Below are positions 20,737 through 20,851 of a stretch of 20,851 nt of DNA, piece by piece. Below the pieces are notes generated by a model. It was given only the letters and a program-made list of their open reading frames with translations. It was not told the origin of the DNA and ran no database searches. The position numbers were made by a program, and so were the translations under genes. Origin of the DNA: a virus; the IMG/VR virus record IMGVR_UViG_3300020419_000099, positions 1 through 20,851 of that record, one strand, 5' to 3'. The first letter of the stretch is position 1. Every line of letters begins with the position of its first letter.

Positions 20737-20851
20737 GCAATAAAGTAAAAAATACAATAACTAACATACTTGGTATAGCATTATTTATTTATAATGTATA
20801 TATGTACTATTATGGTGAAGAATCCTTTGCAAGTTTTGTTAGTATATTAGC
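20733..20851 (+). CDS. Partial small membrane protein, cut by window end
   Basis: The ATG overlaps the amidase stop (ATGA), and 39 complete codons are visible before the window ends. A hydrophobic helix is likely at about residues 8-28 (TITNILGIALFIYNVYMYYYG), and a polar stretch follows. By position it could be a second lysis protein (holin or antiholin) or a small inner-membrane protein. The full length is unknown. Confidence 0.6.
   Translation, partial: MSNKVKNTITNILGIALFIYNVYMYYYGEESFASFVSIL

Noticed and set aside
1-20851. tRNA genes, CRISPR arrays, insertion sequences, integrase or attachment sites
   Set aside because: Gaps between genes are short (the largest, 1991-2231, holds a terminator, the promoter box and a micro-ORF). 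I saw no cloverleaf, regular repeat array, transposase or recombinase.

Overview
The window is a continuous piece of a tailed double-stranded DNA phage genome (or closely related prophage), siphovirus-like, most likely infecting a marine or aquatic member of the Bacteroidetes (Flavobacteriia). The case for the host: the DNA is strongly AT-rich; genes have A-rich leaders (patterns such as AAACAAAATGG or AAATAAAAATGG) and no Shine-Dalgarno sequence, as is typical of Bacteroidetes; and many products belong to families I recall from flavobacterial phages (XkdF-like protease with extra C-terminal domains, DUF6712-like connector, LamG-repeat fibres, small CLC...CC protein, KRKGIHAK-type basic peptide). 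The family statements are from memory; no database was searched. All genes lie on the + strand, are tightly packed and often overlap by 1 to 26 nt. There are no tRNAs, insertion sequences, integrases or CRISPR arrays.

Layout. (1) 8-1990: packaging, with a small Cys-containing protein, a 40-aa linker ORF, a small-terminase candidate (DUF5681-like) and the large terminase, ending at a hairpin terminator. (2) 2098-9483: a promoter-like box, then the tail module. It has a probable tail-assembly-chaperone pair joined by a candidate -1 frameshift, a tail-terminator candidate, an HK97 gp10-like protein, two large tail/baseplate proteins and the tape measure. (3) 9496-13000: the head module. It has the XkdF-like maturation protease, a Cys-rich microprotein, a second copy of the promoter-like box, a scaffold candidate, the major capsid protein and a probable tail-tube protein, with hairpin terminators after the last two. 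(4) 13110-16231: a small unknown protein, the portal with a long C-terminal extension, a coiled-coil protein and a head-tail connector. (5) 16251-19719: LamG-domain surface or fibre proteins, which are the likely host-recognition genes. (6) 19719-20851: lysis, with a basic microprotein, a one-helix holin-like protein, a bridging micro-ORF, a zinc amidase and the start of a membrane protein cut by the window end.

The strongest signals beyond routine annotation are three. First, two in-frame slippery heptamers lie at 2708-2730, inside a long overlap whose downstream ORF has no usable start codon. Second, an almost identical 39-bp box occurs exactly at the starts of the tail module and of the scaffold/capsid module, which suggests a phage-specific promoter. 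Third, the gene order is unusual: the tail genes precede the head genes, and the portal follows the capsid and tube genes.
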